From the NCBI RefSeq assembly GCF_002192455.1, contig NZ_CP021744.1, positions 4,494,001 to 4,558,000 of the forward strand: DNA of 64,000 bases, in the 5' to 3' direction. The notes under the pieces are model-generated. The model saw nothing but the letters and a program-made list of their open reading frames with translations. It did no database searches and had not been told where the DNA came from. Made by a program: the position numbers and the translations under genes. This document shows, piece after piece, positions 51,479 through 60,096 of the stretch; position 1 is the stretch's first letter; every line of letters begins with the position of its first letter. The DNA comes from Streptomyces albireticuli. GTDB lineage: Bacteria; Actinomycetota; Actinomycetes; Streptomycetales; Streptomycetaceae.

Positions 51479-52606
51479 TCAGGCCGGCGGGATCAGTTCG
51501 CAGCTCGCGGCGGCGGCCGCCCAGACCCGCGGCGCCCGTTCCGGCTCGGCCGCGGCGACGTCCAGCGCCGTGTCCGTGAACTTGATCGTGTGCGCGTCGC
51601 CGTGCGCGGCCGCCCGCGCGAAGACCTCCTCGGCGGTGGCGGGGACGGCACCGGCCCGCCGCGGCTCCGCGGGCCCGGCGGGGGAGTAGGCCGTGATCAC
51701 CGCGGCGCTCGCCTCCCACGCGGCGGCCAGGCTCGCCGCCCACAGCTCGCGGGGCAGGGCGGGCAGGGTGCGCAGGACGGCGTTGGGCGCGGTCGCGGCG
51801 TGCACCAGCATCACGGGGCTGCCGTGCCCGTAGGCCGCGTACCGCGTCGTCGCCTCGCGGACCAGTTCCGTGAGCCGCTCCCGTGCCTCGTCGGGCCCGG
51901 CGGCCGGGCGCAGCGTCGCGGCCCCGGCGGGCCAGCCGGGGGCCGAGGGGAGCTGCGCGAGCCGGTCGCGGATGCCGCCGCGCTGGTCGGGTACGCGCGG
52001 GACGGCGGCCAGGGCCTCGGCCGCGCCGAGGGTGCCCGGGGTGCCGGGGGCCCCGAGTCGGACGGGCACGGGCAGCGGCTGGTGGCGGGCGGCCCAGTAG
52101 CCGAGCGCGTGACCCAGCTCGGCCACGCGCGGCCCGGTGGCGCCGTCGCCACCGTCGTCGCCGTCGAGCAGGGTCCGGACGGCATGGCCGACGCGGATCA
52201 CCGGGTGGGTCGCGGCGGCCGTGATGCCCGGCAGCAGCCGGGGCCACCACTCGGCGAGGACGTCGCGCCAGGGGCGCTCGGCGAGCAGCCGGGTGAAGTG
52301 ACGGACCCAGTCGCCGGCGCGGCGCGGGTCGCCGAGGGCCTCCCGCCAGTTGGCCTCGGTCACGGGGTAGTGGGCGCCGGGCAGCTCGTCGAGCCGGGTG
52401 CGGTAGGCGTCCAGCCACGGGTGCACAGTGGCGGCCTGCCCGTGCCGGACGAGCGCCTCGACGGCCATCGGGGCGTGGTTGCTCAGCCAGCCCTCGAATT
52501 CCGGGCCTGTCGTGTGGAGGCGTTCGAGCGCCTCGTCGAGCGTTCCGCACGGGGCGGGGGAGGTGGCGACGGGTGTGGGGGTCTCACGCGCTTCGATGTC
52601 GGCCAT
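51479..52606 (-). CDS. Questin oxidase-like (DUF4243) protein, second copy
   Basis: A 375-residue paralogue of the protein at 37155. Shared marks are LSNHAPMAVEALVRHGQAATVHPWLDAY, WREALGDPRRAGDWVRHF, WWPRLLPGITAAATHPVIRVGHAVR, LGYWAARH and a C-terminal HGDAHTIKFTDTALD. It is more diverged in the middle, where an Asp/Gly insert occurs. It converges with the dioxygenase gene (57 bp between stops), so the two are not co-transcribed, yet both point to oxygenolytic aromatic metabolism. The start has no strong ribosome binding site, but the ATG at 52606 precedes the first conserved motif by the normal distance. Confidence 0.85.
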   Translation of the reverse strand: MADIEARETPTPVATSPAPCGTLDEALERLHTTGPEFEGWLSNHAPMAVEALVRHGQAATVHPWLDAYRTRLDELPGAHYPVTEANWREALGDPRRAGDWVRHFTRLLAERPWRDVLAEWWPRLLPGITAAATHPVIRVGHAVRTLLDGDDGGDGATGPRVAELGHALGYWAARHQPLPVPVRLGAPGTPGTLGAAEALAAVPRVPDQRGGIRDRLAQLPSAPGWPAGAATLRPAAGPDEARERLTELVREATTRYAAYGHGSPVMLVHAATAPNAVLRTLPALPRELWAASLAAAWEASAAVITAYSPAGPAEPRRAGAVPATAEEVFARAAAHGDAHTIKFTDTALDVAAAEPERAPRVWAAAAASCELIPPA

Positions 52607-52771
52607 CCCCTCACGCTAGGGGTGCCGGTAAGGGGCGCGGAACGGTCTCCGGACCTACATCCGAGGACCCTGTCCGGTCGGTTCCGCCCCTTTCGGGCAG
52701 CGCGGCGCGGGGCTCGGGCGCCGGAGGGGGAAGGCGGCGCCCGGGCCCCGCGGACGGGCGGCCGGGAGGGG

Positions 52772-53212
52772 TCAGTGCTCGTGCCAGTAGAAGACGTAGT
52801 ACGAGGCCAGGCCCATCCCCAGGCCCAGCAGCAGCCCGATCTCCGAGGCACGCAGCACCGTGCCGCCGCCGAGGCTGTGCAGGAAGCCCATGCAGCAGCC
52901 GAAGAGCGTGCCGAAGGCGGCCGCGCGGACCTCGGCGACCATCCGGTTCCGCTGCCGGATGAGGACGTAGCCGATGCCCATCGAGACGACGGCGACGGCG
53001 AGCCCCATCATCCAGTACCCGAGCGTGGAGAACCCGTTCTGGCTCGCGAGGTACGTGGCGTACAGGCCGAGGACGACGCCGCCGGCGATCGGGACGTCCC
53101 GGGTCCAGCGGCCTTCCCGGCCGGCGTGCGGGAGGTGGGTACCGCGGGCCACCGGCCCGGGGCCCTCGTGGGCGTGGTGGTGACGCCCGGGCATGATCGA
53201 GTGGGTCGGCAT
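52772..53212 (-). CDS. Small four-helix membrane protein
   Basis: A 146-residue protein with a His-rich N terminus (MPTHSIMPGRHHHAHEGPG), then four membrane helices (VPIAGGVVLGLYATYLA; LGYWMMGLAVAVVSMGIGYVLI; a Cys-containing FGTLFGCCMGFLHSLG; IGLLLGLGMGLASYYVFYWHEH). GAGGAG lies about eight bases before the ATG. The His-rich start and the HEH end could bind metal, but this is only a suggestion. It is a lone gene; the function is unknown. Confidence 0.75.
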   Translation of the reverse strand: MPTHSIMPGRHHHAHEGPGPVARGTHLPHAGREGRWTRDVPIAGGVVLGLYATYLASQNGFSTLGYWMMGLAVAVVSMGIGYVLIRQRNRMVAEVRAAAFGTLFGCCMGFLHSLGGGTVLRASEIGLLLGLGMGLASYYVFYWHEH

Positions 53213-53940
53213 CGCGGGCTCCTCTCATGGCGGCGCGCGCTCTGTCTGTACACCAGGGCACACCCGGGGCCGGGGGTGGGGCAACTCGATCATTGGGGCC
53301 GGGGCCGGGGCCGGGCCGCGGGTGCGGGTGCTGGGGACGGTGCCGGTGGTGGGCGCCTGCGGCGGGCTTGTTCCCCAGCCCCGCCCCTTCCCGAAACCGG
53401 GGGCTTCGCCCCCGGGCCCCCGGTTCCGCGCTCCGCGTGGTGGCCTCGGTGGCCCCCGGGCCCCCGGTTCCGCGCTCCGCGTGGTGGCCTCGGTCGCCCC
53501 CGGGCCCCCGTTCCGCGGCCCGCGCGGTGGCCTCAATCGCCGGCCGGGCTGGATTCTGCCGCTGTCCGACGCCGGCTTTCCGTACGCCGGAGGCCGCTCC
53601 CCTTGCTTGCGGTCGGGTTTCGCTGCCCGGTTCCGGGCGACAACTCAGTCCGTCCGGCGATTGAGGACCGGGGTCCGGGGCGGAGCCCCGGTTCGGGAAG
53701 GGGCGGGGTGGGGAACAAGCCCGCCGCAGGCGCACCCCACCCGACACCCCGCCGACCCGACACCCCGACGCAACCGGACAGACCTCCCCGTCGTCTTGAG
53801 GGGTGGAAGCGCGCACCGGCGGCCCCTGGCGGCCCCCGCCCGCCGCCGCGCGCGGCGGTCCGCGCCTCGACCGAAGAGGGTCTGACCTGCGCTTCCGTAG
53901 GGTCCGGAGACCCGCCTCCCGTGCTGTGGCCGGGCAGGAT
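53213..53940. repeat. Gene-free region with dispersed inverted repeats (copy D)
   Basis: About 730 bp without a gene. From 53365 to 53740 it is built of the dispersed modules: CCGGGGGC-TTC-GCCCCCGG (53397-53421), two near-identical ~50-bp direct repeats carrying GGGCCCCCGGTTCCGCGCTCCGCGTGGTGGCCTCGGT (first near 53415, second near 53458) with a third diverged copy at ~53500, then TCCGTCCGGCGATTGAGGACCGGGG (about 53657) and CGGGGCGGAGCCCCGG (53677-53693). Upstream, a GGGGCCGGGGCC run lies at 53297-53315. Confidence 0.65.
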
Positions 53941-53972
53941 ACTGCATGATCACAAAAAATAAGACGTTCCGT

Positions 53973-53999
53973 GGGAATTCTGTCCGGATTCCAGTCGTT
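53973..53999 (+). promoter_or_regulatory. SigR-type promoter of the sigma factor gene
   Basis: GGGAAT at 53973-53978, exactly 18 bases, then GTT at 53997-53999 matches the SigR consensus (GGGAAT-N18-GTT) perfectly. It lies 86 bp upstream of the sigma factor start in the right orientation. SigR is the Streptomyces thiol-oxidative stress sigma factor, and hrdD is a known member of its regulon. Confidence 0.8.
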
Positions 54000-54084
54000 C
54001 TTTCCATCGGACGGGGCACTCGTGACAGGGTCCGCCCTGGGAGCCCCATCCGTCCCGCGACCCACTCATCGCAAGGGAGCACGC

Positions 54085-55113
54085 ATGGCAACCCGTGCCG
54101 TCGCCCGCCGTCAGACCGCCGCCAAGGGCGCTGGGGGGACGAGCAGCGTTCGCGCCGCGAGCGGGGAGATCGCCGACCGCGACCTGGTCGGCATGTACCT
54201 CGACGAGATCGCGCGCACGCCCCTGCTCGACGCCGCGAAGGAGGTCGAGCTGTCCCAGACCATAGAGGCGGGCGTCTACGCCCAGCAGCTTCTCGACGGC
54301 CTTGACGGGGCCGCGGAGGCGGACGCGGCCGAGGCCGGTTCCCCGCACAAGGGCGCGTCCCGCGCGGAGCTGGAGGCGATAGCCGCCGCCGGCGCGCACG
54401 CCAAGGACGTCTTCATCAAGTCCAACCTCCGTCTCGTCGTCGCCGTCGCCCGCCGGTACCCGCGCAGCGGCCTGCCCCTGCTCGACCTGATCCAGGAGGG
54501 CAACGCCGGCCTGGTCCGCGCGGTCGAGAAGTTCGACTACACCAAGGGCTTCAAGTTCTCCACGTACGCCACGTGGTGGATCCGTCAGGCGATCACCCGC
54601 TCCATCGCGGACCAGTCCCGGACGATCCGGCTGCCCGTCCACCTCGTCGAGGAGCTCGGCCGCATCCGGCGTGTCCAGCGCGAGTTCAACCGGGAGAACG
54701 GCCGCGACCCCGACCACACGGAGATCGCCGCCGAGCTCGGCGCCACGCCCGAGCGCGTGGGCGACGTCCTGGACTGGGCCCGCGACCCCGTCAGCCTCAA
54801 CATGTCGGTGGACGACGAGGGCGACACCCAGTTCGGCGATCTGCTGGAGGACACCTCCGCCGTGTCGCCCGAGCAGTCCGTGATCGCCCTGCTGCGCAGC
54901 GAGGAGCTGGAGGACCTCATCAGCCGCCTCGACCAGCGCACGGCCTCGATCATCAAGGCGCGCTACGGCATCGAGGACGGCCGCGAGCGCACCCTCACGG
55001 AGGTGGGCAAGCAGCACGGGCTCACGCGTGAGCGGATCCGGCAGATCGAGAAGCACGCGCTGCTGGAACTGAAGAAGATGGCGCACGACACGGGCTTCGA
55101 CGCGGCGGCGTGA
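54085..55113 (+). CDS. hrdD: RNA polymerase group 2 sigma factor, HrdD-like
   Basis: A 342-residue sigma-70 factor. Region 1.2 (EIADRDLVGMYLDEIARTPLL), region 2 (SNLRLVVAVARRYP, LLDLIQEGNAGLVRAVEKFD, FSTYATWWIRQAI), region 3 and region 4 (ERTLTEVGKQHGLTRERIRQIEKHAL) are complete; there is no long region 1.1, so this is not the principal HrdB. The N terminus MATRAVARRQ and the SigR-type promoter upstream favour HrdD among the Streptomyces Hrd factors, though HrdA/HrdC cannot be excluded by eye. AAGGGAG precedes the ATG at 54085. It recruits RNA polymerase to housekeeping-like promoters, probably linking oxidative stress to wider expression. Confidence 0.92.
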   Translation: MATRAVARRQTAAKGAGGTSSVRAASGEIADRDLVGMYLDEIARTPLLDAAKEVELSQTIEAGVYAQQLLDGLDGAAEADAAEAGSPHKGASRAELEAIAAAGAHAKDVFIKSNLRLVVAVARRYPRSGLPLLDLIQEGNAGLVRAVEKFDYTKGFKFSTYATWWIRQAITRSIADQSRTIRLPVHLVEELGRIRRVQREFNRENGRDPDHTEIAAELGATPERVGDVLDWARDPVSLNMSVDDEGDTQFGDLLEDTSAVSPEQSVIALLRSEELEDLISRLDQRTASIIKARYGIEDGRERTLTEVGKQHGLTRERIRQIEKHALLELKKMAHDTGFDAAA

Positions 55114-55153
55114 GTTCTGCGGAGCGGGCCTTCAGGGCATAACCTCATAGACC

Positions 55154-55186
55154 GGACCCCGGCGCCACCCCCCCGCGTCGGGGTCC
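55154..55186 (+). terminator. Stem-loop after sigma factor gene
   Basis: GGACCCCG (55154-55161) pairs with CGGGGTCC (55179-55186) across a 17-base C-rich loop, between the converging hrdD-like and WYL regulator genes. Moderate terminator. Confidence 0.55.
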
Positions 55187-55215
55187 TTCCCCTGACCGCG
55201 CGCCGCGCGGTGGGC

Positions 55216-56199
55216 TCAGGCCCCGGTGGAGCCCGTTCCCGCCGAGGCCGCCCGGCTGATCCGCGCCCCCAGTTCACCCAGGTGCTCGATCAGCTCGCGC
55301 GGCTCGTGCACCCGGAATTCGCAGTCCAGCAGGGCCAGCCGGAAGGCCACCCACTCCAGCGAGTCCGCCGTCGTGATGTCGAGCCGGCACCGCCGGTCGT
55401 CGACCGGGGCCGGGGTGCCGATGGCGCGCGGGAGGCGCGCGGCGACGAAGGCCGCCGGGGCCTCCACGTCCACCACGACCCGGTAGGTCGGCTGGAGCCT
55501 GGCCAGCGAGCGGCTCATGAACTCCGCCGCGTCCGCCGCCGGCAGCTCCCGCTGGACGAAGCGCGCCCCCGTGGCGAAGGGCTCGCTGACCCGGTCCACC
55601 CGGAACGTCCGCCAGTCGTCGCGGTCGATGTCGTACGCGACGAGGTACCAGCGGCGCCCCGTGCTCACCAGCCGGTGCGGCTCGACCAGCCGCTGCGTCT
55701 CCGTGCCGTCCCCCTTGCGGTAGGCGAAGCGCAGCCGCTCCTGCCCCGTGGCGGCGGCCGCCATCACCGTCAGCGTGCGCGGGTCGACGGTCGCGCCGTC
55801 GCCCCGGGTGAGCGGGACCGTGGCCGCCTGGAGCGCCGCCACCCGGTGCCGCAGCCGGGACGGCAGCACCTGCTCCAGCTTGGCGAGGGCCCGTACCGAC
55901 GCCTCCTCGATGCCCTCGACGGCATGGCCCGCGCCCGCGCGCAGCCCCACGGCGATGGCCACGGCCTCCTCGTCGTCCAGGACCAGCGGGGGCATCGCCG
56001 CGCCCGCCGCCAGCCGGTAGCCGCCGATCGCGCCCATCGTGGCCTGGACGGGATAGCCCAGGTCCCGCAGGCGTTCGACGTCGCGCCGGATCGTCCGGGT
56101 GGTGACCCCGAGCCGTTCCGCGAGCTCGCTGCCCGGCCATTCGCGCGGAGTCTGGAGCAGGGAGAGCAGATTCAGCAGCCGTGCGGGAGTGTCGGTCAT
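55216..56199 (-). CDS. WYL-domain transcriptional regulator (DeoR-like HTH)
   Basis: A 327-residue regulator. The N-terminal helix-turn-helix (ARLLNLLSLLQTPREWPGSELAERLGVTTRTIRRDVERLRDLGYPV) is followed by a linker IGGYRLAAGAAMPPLVLDDEEAVAIAVGL and a WYL domain at about 140-225 (VDPRTLTVMAAAATGQERLRFAYR, RLVSTGRRWYLVAYD, WRTFRVDRVSEP). The C-terminal WCX-like extension follows. WYL proteins sense nucleotides or other small ligands. It is divergent from a DHA2 transporter gene with a clear palindrome in between and is its likely regulator. The ATG at 56199 is the first start compatible with the family. Confidence 0.93.
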   Translation of the reverse strand: MTDTPARLLNLLSLLQTPREWPGSELAERLGVTTRTIRRDVERLRDLGYPVQATMGAIGGYRLAAGAAMPPLVLDDEEAVAIAVGLRAGAGHAVEGIEEASVRALAKLEQVLPSRLRHRVAALQAATVPLTRGDGATVDPRTLTVMAAAATGQERLRFAYRKGDGTETQRLVEPHRLVSTGRRWYLVAYDIDRDDWRTFRVDRVSEPFATGARFVQRELPAADAAEFMSRSLARLQPTYRVVVDVEAPAAFVAARLPRAIGTPAPVDDRRCRLDITTADSLEWVAFRLALLDCEFRVHEPRELIEHLGELGARISRAASAGTGSTGA

Positions 56200-56223
56200 G
56201 TCTCCCAGCCTGCCAGCGATATG

Positions 56224-56238
56224 GGACACGCTCTGTCC
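56224..56238. promoter_or_regulatory. Candidate WYL-regulator operator
   Basis: GGACA-CGCTC-TGTCC at 56224-56238 is an inverted repeat with perfect 5-bp arms, in the 95-bp gap between the divergent WYL regulator and transporter starts. Confidence 0.6.
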
Positions 56239-56294
56239 TACATGAGGGTTAGCGTCAGGGACGTACCCGAAAGTCCAGGAAAGGCCACCGCCCG

Positions 56295-57830
56295 ATGACC
56301 GCCGCATCACCGCCCGCCTCACCGCACGACGCACCACTCGCGTCCCCGCCCGCCGCCCGCCGCCGCTGGCTGGCGCTGGCGGTCGTGATGACGGCGTCCT
56401 TCATGGACCTGGTCGACGTCACCATCGTCAACATCGCGATGCCGAGCATCCAGCGCGACATCGGCGCGTCCTTCAGCGTCCTCCAGTGGCTCAGCGAGGG
56501 GTACGCGCTCGCGTTCGCCATCGGTCTGATCACGGGTGGCCGGCTCGGTGACATCTACGGCCGGAAGAAGATATTCCTGCTGGGCATCGGGGGCTTCACG
56601 CTGGCCTCGATGCTCTGCGGCGTCGTCAGCGACCCGCAGCTGCTGGTCGCCGCCCGGGTGCTCCAGGGCCTGATGGGCGCCCTGATGGTGCCTCAGGTGC
56701 TGTCGATCATCCACGTCACCTTCCCCGCCCACGAGCGCGGCAAGGTCTTCGGCATGTTCGGCGCGGTCGTCGGCCTCGGCGCGGTCTCCGGCCCGCTGCT
56801 GGGCGCCCTGCTCACCCAGTGGAACATCCTCGGCCTGGAGTGGCGCCCGATCTTCCTGATCAACCTCCCGGTCGGCATCGCCGGTCTGATCCTCGGCCGC
56901 CGCTTCATCGTCGAGTCCAAGGCGCCCAAGGCGCTCAAGCTGGACCTCGTCGGCATGGTCCTGGCCAGTGTCGCCCTGCTGATGCTGCTCTACCCGCTCA
57001 CCCAGGGCCGCGAGCACGACTGGCCGCTGTGGGGCTTCGTCTCGATGGCGGGCTCGCTGCCGATGTTCGTCGCCTTCGTCGCGTACGAGCGCCACAAGAC
57101 CCGCAAGGACGGCTCGCCGCTGGTCGAGCTCTCGCTGTTCAAGGTCAAGAGCTTCGCGGGCGGCGTCGGCGTGCAGCTGGCCTTCGGCGTCACCACCGGC
57201 ATCTTCTTCATGGTCTGGACGATGTACATGCAGATCGGCCTCGGCTGGTCGGCGCTGCGCGCGGGTCTGACCGGCATACCGTTCTCGGTGGCCGTCTCGA
57301 CGGCCGCCGGCATGTCCGTGCAGAAGCTGGTGCCCCGCTTCGGCCGTAAGGTCCTCCAGGCCGGCGCGCTGGTGATGGCCGCCGGTGTGCTGATCTACAT
57401 CTGGGAGGCCGACCACTACGGCGCCGACATCGCCTCCTGGCAGATGGCGCTGCCGCTGATCGTGATGGGCGCGGGCATGGGCCTGGTCGTCTCCCCGATC
57501 ACGGACGCCATCCTCTCCGAGGTGCCGCGCGAGCACGCGGGTTCGGCGTCCGGCCTGATCAACACCACGATGCAGCTCGGCAACGCGGTCGGTCTGGGCC
57601 TGGTCTCCGTGGCCTTCTTCTCGGTGGTGGACGACTCCGACCCGCGGCGGGAGGCGCTCGCGGACATCTTCGGGAGCGCGTTCGTCAACGCGATGTGGTG
57701 GGTCGCGGCCGGCCTGGCGGTGGTGTTCGCGCTGATGTTCCTGCTGCCGAAGCGGAAGGTGGCCGAGGCGGTCCCGGACGCGGACACGGGTGTGGAGCTG
57801 GGCAAGACGACGGAGCGGGCGGCGGTCTAG
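56295..57830 (+). CDS. DHA2-family (14-helix) MFS transporter
   Basis: A 511-residue EmrB/QacA-like transporter with LVDVTIVNIAMPSIQRDIG in helix 1 (motif D1), GGRLGDIYGRKKIF (motif A), GAVVGLGAVSGPLLGALL (motif C) and 14 predicted helices. It probably exports drugs or metabolites by proton antiport; the substrate is unknown. It is divergent from the WYL regulator with a short operator-bearing promoter, so expression is probably ligand-induced. It is distinct from the TetR-linked DHA2 transporter at 48320. Confidence 0.93.
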   Translation: MTAASPPASPHDAPLASPPAARRRWLALAVVMTASFMDLVDVTIVNIAMPSIQRDIGASFSVLQWLSEGYALAFAIGLITGGRLGDIYGRKKIFLLGIGGFTLASMLCGVVSDPQLLVAARVLQGLMGALMVPQVLSIIHVTFPAHERGKVFGMFGAVVGLGAVSGPLLGALLTQWNILGLEWRPIFLINLPVGIAGLILGRRFIVESKAPKALKLDLVGMVLASVALLMLLYPLTQGREHDWPLWGFVSMAGSLPMFVAFVAYERHKTRKDGSPLVELSLFKVKSFAGGVGVQLAFGVTTGIFFMVWTMYMQIGLGWSALRAGLTGIPFSVAVSTAAGMSVQKLVPRFGRKVLQAGALVMAAGVLIYIWEADHYGADIASWQMALPLIVMGAGMGLVVSPITDAILSEVPREHAGSASGLINTTMQLGNAVGLGLVSVAFFSVVDDSDPRREALADIFGSAFVNAMWWVAAGLAVVFALMFLLPKRKVAEAVPDADTGVELGKTTERAAV

Positions 57831-57876
57831 GCGCGCCCGCGCTTTCCGGGGGCGTCGCCCCGGATCCTGGTTCCGG

Positions 57877-57914
57877 GACGCCGGACGGGCCGGTTTCTGC
57901 CGGCCCGTCCGGCG
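57877..57914 (+). terminator. 16-bp stem-loop (dispersed repeat copy E)
   Basis: Arms 57877-57892 (ACGCCGGACGGGCCGG) and 57899-57914 are perfect complements around loop TTTCTG. It is 46 bp after the transporter stop, next to a GGGGGC-GTC-GCCCC stem at 57847-57860. It carries the GCCGGACGGGC core of the dispersed family. Confidence 0.75.
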
Positions 57915-58056
57915 TTTGCCGTTCCTCCCCGCCTTCCCCCCTGCCTCTGCGGGCCCATTTCTGCCCGTTCGGCGCCCGAATCTGTTTACTTCTTCGCCTT
58001 ACGGGCGGTAACGTGGCCGGCAACCACACACCCGGGCATCGAACGGACACAAAACC

Positions 58057-58818
58057 ATGTACGGACCGGAGCGTCAGCAGGAGATCCTGCGGCTCGCCCG
58101 TGAGAGCGGCCGGGTGGAGGTGCTGTCCCTCGCCGAGGAGTTCCAGGTCACCGCCGAGACCGTGCGGCGCGACCTCAAGGCCCTCGACCGGGCCGGCCTC
58201 GTGCGCCGGGTGCACGGCGGCGCCATCCCCGCCGGGCGGCTCGACTTCGAGCCGGACCTCGCCGAGCGCGAGACCACGGCGGCGGACGAGAAGGACGCCA
58301 TCGCGCGGGCCGCGCTCGCGGAGCTGCCGCCCGAGGGCAGCGTCGTCGTCGACGCCGGGACGACGGCGGCCCGCCTGGCGGCCCTGCTCCCGCTGGACTC
58401 CTCCCTCACCGTCGTCACCCACGCCCTTCCGGTCGCCGCCCGCCTCGCGGACCACCCCGGCATCGAGCTCCACCTCGTCGGCGGGCGGGTACGGCACCGT
58501 ACGCGCGCGGCCGTCGACGCCTGGGCCCTGCGCGCGTACGCCGAGATCCACGCCGACGTCGCCTTCGTCGCGACCAACGGCTTCTCGCCCGAGGGCGGGC
58601 TCACCACCCCCGACCCGGCCGAGGCCGCGGTCAAGCGGGCGGTCGTCGCGGCCGCCCGGCGGGTCGTGCTCCTCGCCGACTCCGGCAAGTACGGGCAGCG
58701 GCACTTCGCGCGCTTCGCCGGCCTCGACGAGGTCGACCTGGTGATCACCGACACGGGCCTCGCCGCCGAGGACGCCCGCGCCGTCGAGGCCGCGGGCCCG
58801 GCGGTGGTCCGCGCATGA
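58057..58818 (+). CDS. fruR: DeoR-family regulator of the fructose operon
   Basis: A 253-residue DeoR protein. N-terminal helix-turn-helix MYGPERQQEILRLARESGRVEVLSLAEEFQVTAETVRRDLKALDRAGLVRRVHGGA, then the DeoR sugar-phosphate sensor domain (VVVDAGTTAARLAALLP, VVTHALPVAARLADHPGIELHLVGGRV, VAFVATNGFSPEGGLTTPDPAEAAVKRAV, DSGKYGQRHFARFAGLDEVDLVITD). Its stop overlaps the fruK start (ATGA), and it leads the fruRKA operon, so it should respond to fructose-1-phosphate and control the operon. A possible operator/promoter is the AT-richer stretch around 57979-58012. Confidence 0.93.
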   Translation: MYGPERQQEILRLARESGRVEVLSLAEEFQVTAETVRRDLKALDRAGLVRRVHGGAIPAGRLDFEPDLAERETTAADEKDAIARAALAELPPEGSVVVDAGTTAARLAALLPLDSSLTVVTHALPVAARLADHPGIELHLVGGRVRHRTRAAVDAWALRAYAEIHADVAFVATNGFSPEGGLTTPDPAEAAVKRAVVAAARRVVLLADSGKYGQRHFARFAGLDEVDLVITDTGLAAEDARAVEAAGPAVVRA

Positions 58819-59789
58819 TCCTCACCGTCACCCCCAACCCGAGCCTGGACCGCACGTACGAGGTCCCGCGGCTGGAGCGCGGCGCGGTGCTGCGCGCCGG
58901 GACGGACCGGGTCGACCCCGGCGGCAAGGGCGTCAACGTCTCCCGCGCGGTGGCCGCCGCCGGCCGCCGCACCGTCGCGGTGCTGCCGCTCGGCGGCCCC
59001 GAGGGCGCGCTGCTGGCGCGGCTGCTCGGCGAGCGCGGCATCGAGGTCGCGGGCGTGCCCGTACAGGGCTCGACCCGGGTCAACATCGCCGTCGCCGAGC
59101 CGGACGGCACCCTCACCAAGGTGAACGCGGCGGGCCCCGAACTCACCGCCGGGGAGGCCGAGTCCCTGCTGGTCGCCGTGCGGGAACGGTCGTCCGGCGC
59201 GGACTGGATCGCCTGCTGCGGCAGCCTGCCGCGCGGCCTCGCGCCCGAGTGGTACGGGCAGCTGGTGGCCCGCGCCCACGCCGCCGGCGCGCGGATCGCC
59301 CTGGACACCTCGGGCCCGTCCCTGACCGCCGCGCTCCGCGAACGCCCCGACGTCGTCAAGCCCAACGCGGAGGAGCTCGCCCAGGCGGTGGGCCGCCCGC
59401 TGGCCACGGTCGGCGACGCCGCCGGGGCCGCGCGGGCGCTACGGGCGCTGGGCGCGCGCTCCGTCCTGGCCAGCCTCGGCGCGGACGGCCAGCTGCTGGT
59501 CGACGACTCCGGCACGTACTTCGGCACCGCCCGGGTGCCCGCCGTCCGCAGCAACGTCGGTGCGGGCGACGCCTCCCTGGCCGGTTTCCTCGCCGCGGGC
59601 GGCACCGGCCAGAAGGCCCTGGCCGCGGCCCTCGCCCATGGCGCGGCCGCGGTCCAGCTGCCGGGCAGCGCGATGCCGGCGCCCTCCGACCTCGACCCGT
59701 CGGCGGTCACGGTCACGTCCGACGTGCCGTGGGACCGCGCGCTGACGGAGCCGGTGCCGGCGCCCGCGCCGACGGGACCGGTCTCGTGA
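58815..59789 (+). CDS. fruK: 1-phosphofructokinase FruK
   Basis: A 324-residue PfkB-family kinase that converts fructose-1-phosphate to fructose-1,6-bisphosphate with ATP. Seen: the start MILTVTPNPSLDRTYEVPRL, GGKGVNVSRAVAAAG (sugar-binding di-Gly motif), DWIACCGSLPRGLAPEWY, KPNAEELAQAVG, and the catalytic PfkB signature VRSNVGAGDASLAGFLAAGG with the base Asp in GAGD. It overlaps fruR by four bases. The Ala/Pro-rich C-terminal tail is unremarkable. Confidence 0.95.
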   Translation: MILTVTPNPSLDRTYEVPRLERGAVLRAGTDRVDPGGKGVNVSRAVAAAGRRTVAVLPLGGPEGALLARLLGERGIEVAGVPVQGSTRVNIAVAEPDGTLTKVNAAGPELTAGEAESLLVAVRERSSGADWIACCGSLPRGLAPEWYGQLVARAHAAGARIALDTSGPSLTAALRERPDVVKPNAEELAQAVGRPLATVGDAAGAARALRALGARSVLASLGADGQLLVDDSGTYFGTARVPAVRSNVGAGDASLAGFLAAGGTGQKALAAALAHGAAAVQLPGSAMPAPSDLDPSAVTVTSDVPWDRALTEPVPAPAPTGPVS

Positions 59790-60096
59790 CCTCGCGCTGC
59801 GCCGCCGGTGCGGCGAGGTCCCGCTGCGCGGCCGCGGGCCGCCGGCGCCGGGTGGCCGCGCGGCGCCGGGACCGGTGGATACGCCGGCTGGTCGTGACGC
59901 TCACGGCGGCGCTGGCGCCCCTCACCCGGGCCCGCGCCGCACGGCCGGGCCCCGAAGGCCCGTACTGCGCGGGCCCCGTCGCGCCCCGACCCGGGAGCGC
60001 CGGCCGGACCGGTGAGTGACGGCTGCCTCTCCTGCCTGTCCCCCCACCCTTTCCCCCACCGCCCGTAGGGCGCGACCGCGAGCAAGGGAGCCCGCG
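59790..60096. other. Gap inside the fructose operon
   Basis: 307 bp between fruK and fruA, longer than expected for a coupled operon. It contains Arg/Ala-rich low-complexity codon-like sequence in one frame, but no start/RBS or recognisable protein. No hairpin strong enough to call a terminator is seen. Confidence 0.45.

Noticed and set aside
59790..60019. Arg/Ala-rich coding frame between fruK and fruA
   Set aside because: No convincing start or motif; composition fits non-coding GC-rich DNA.
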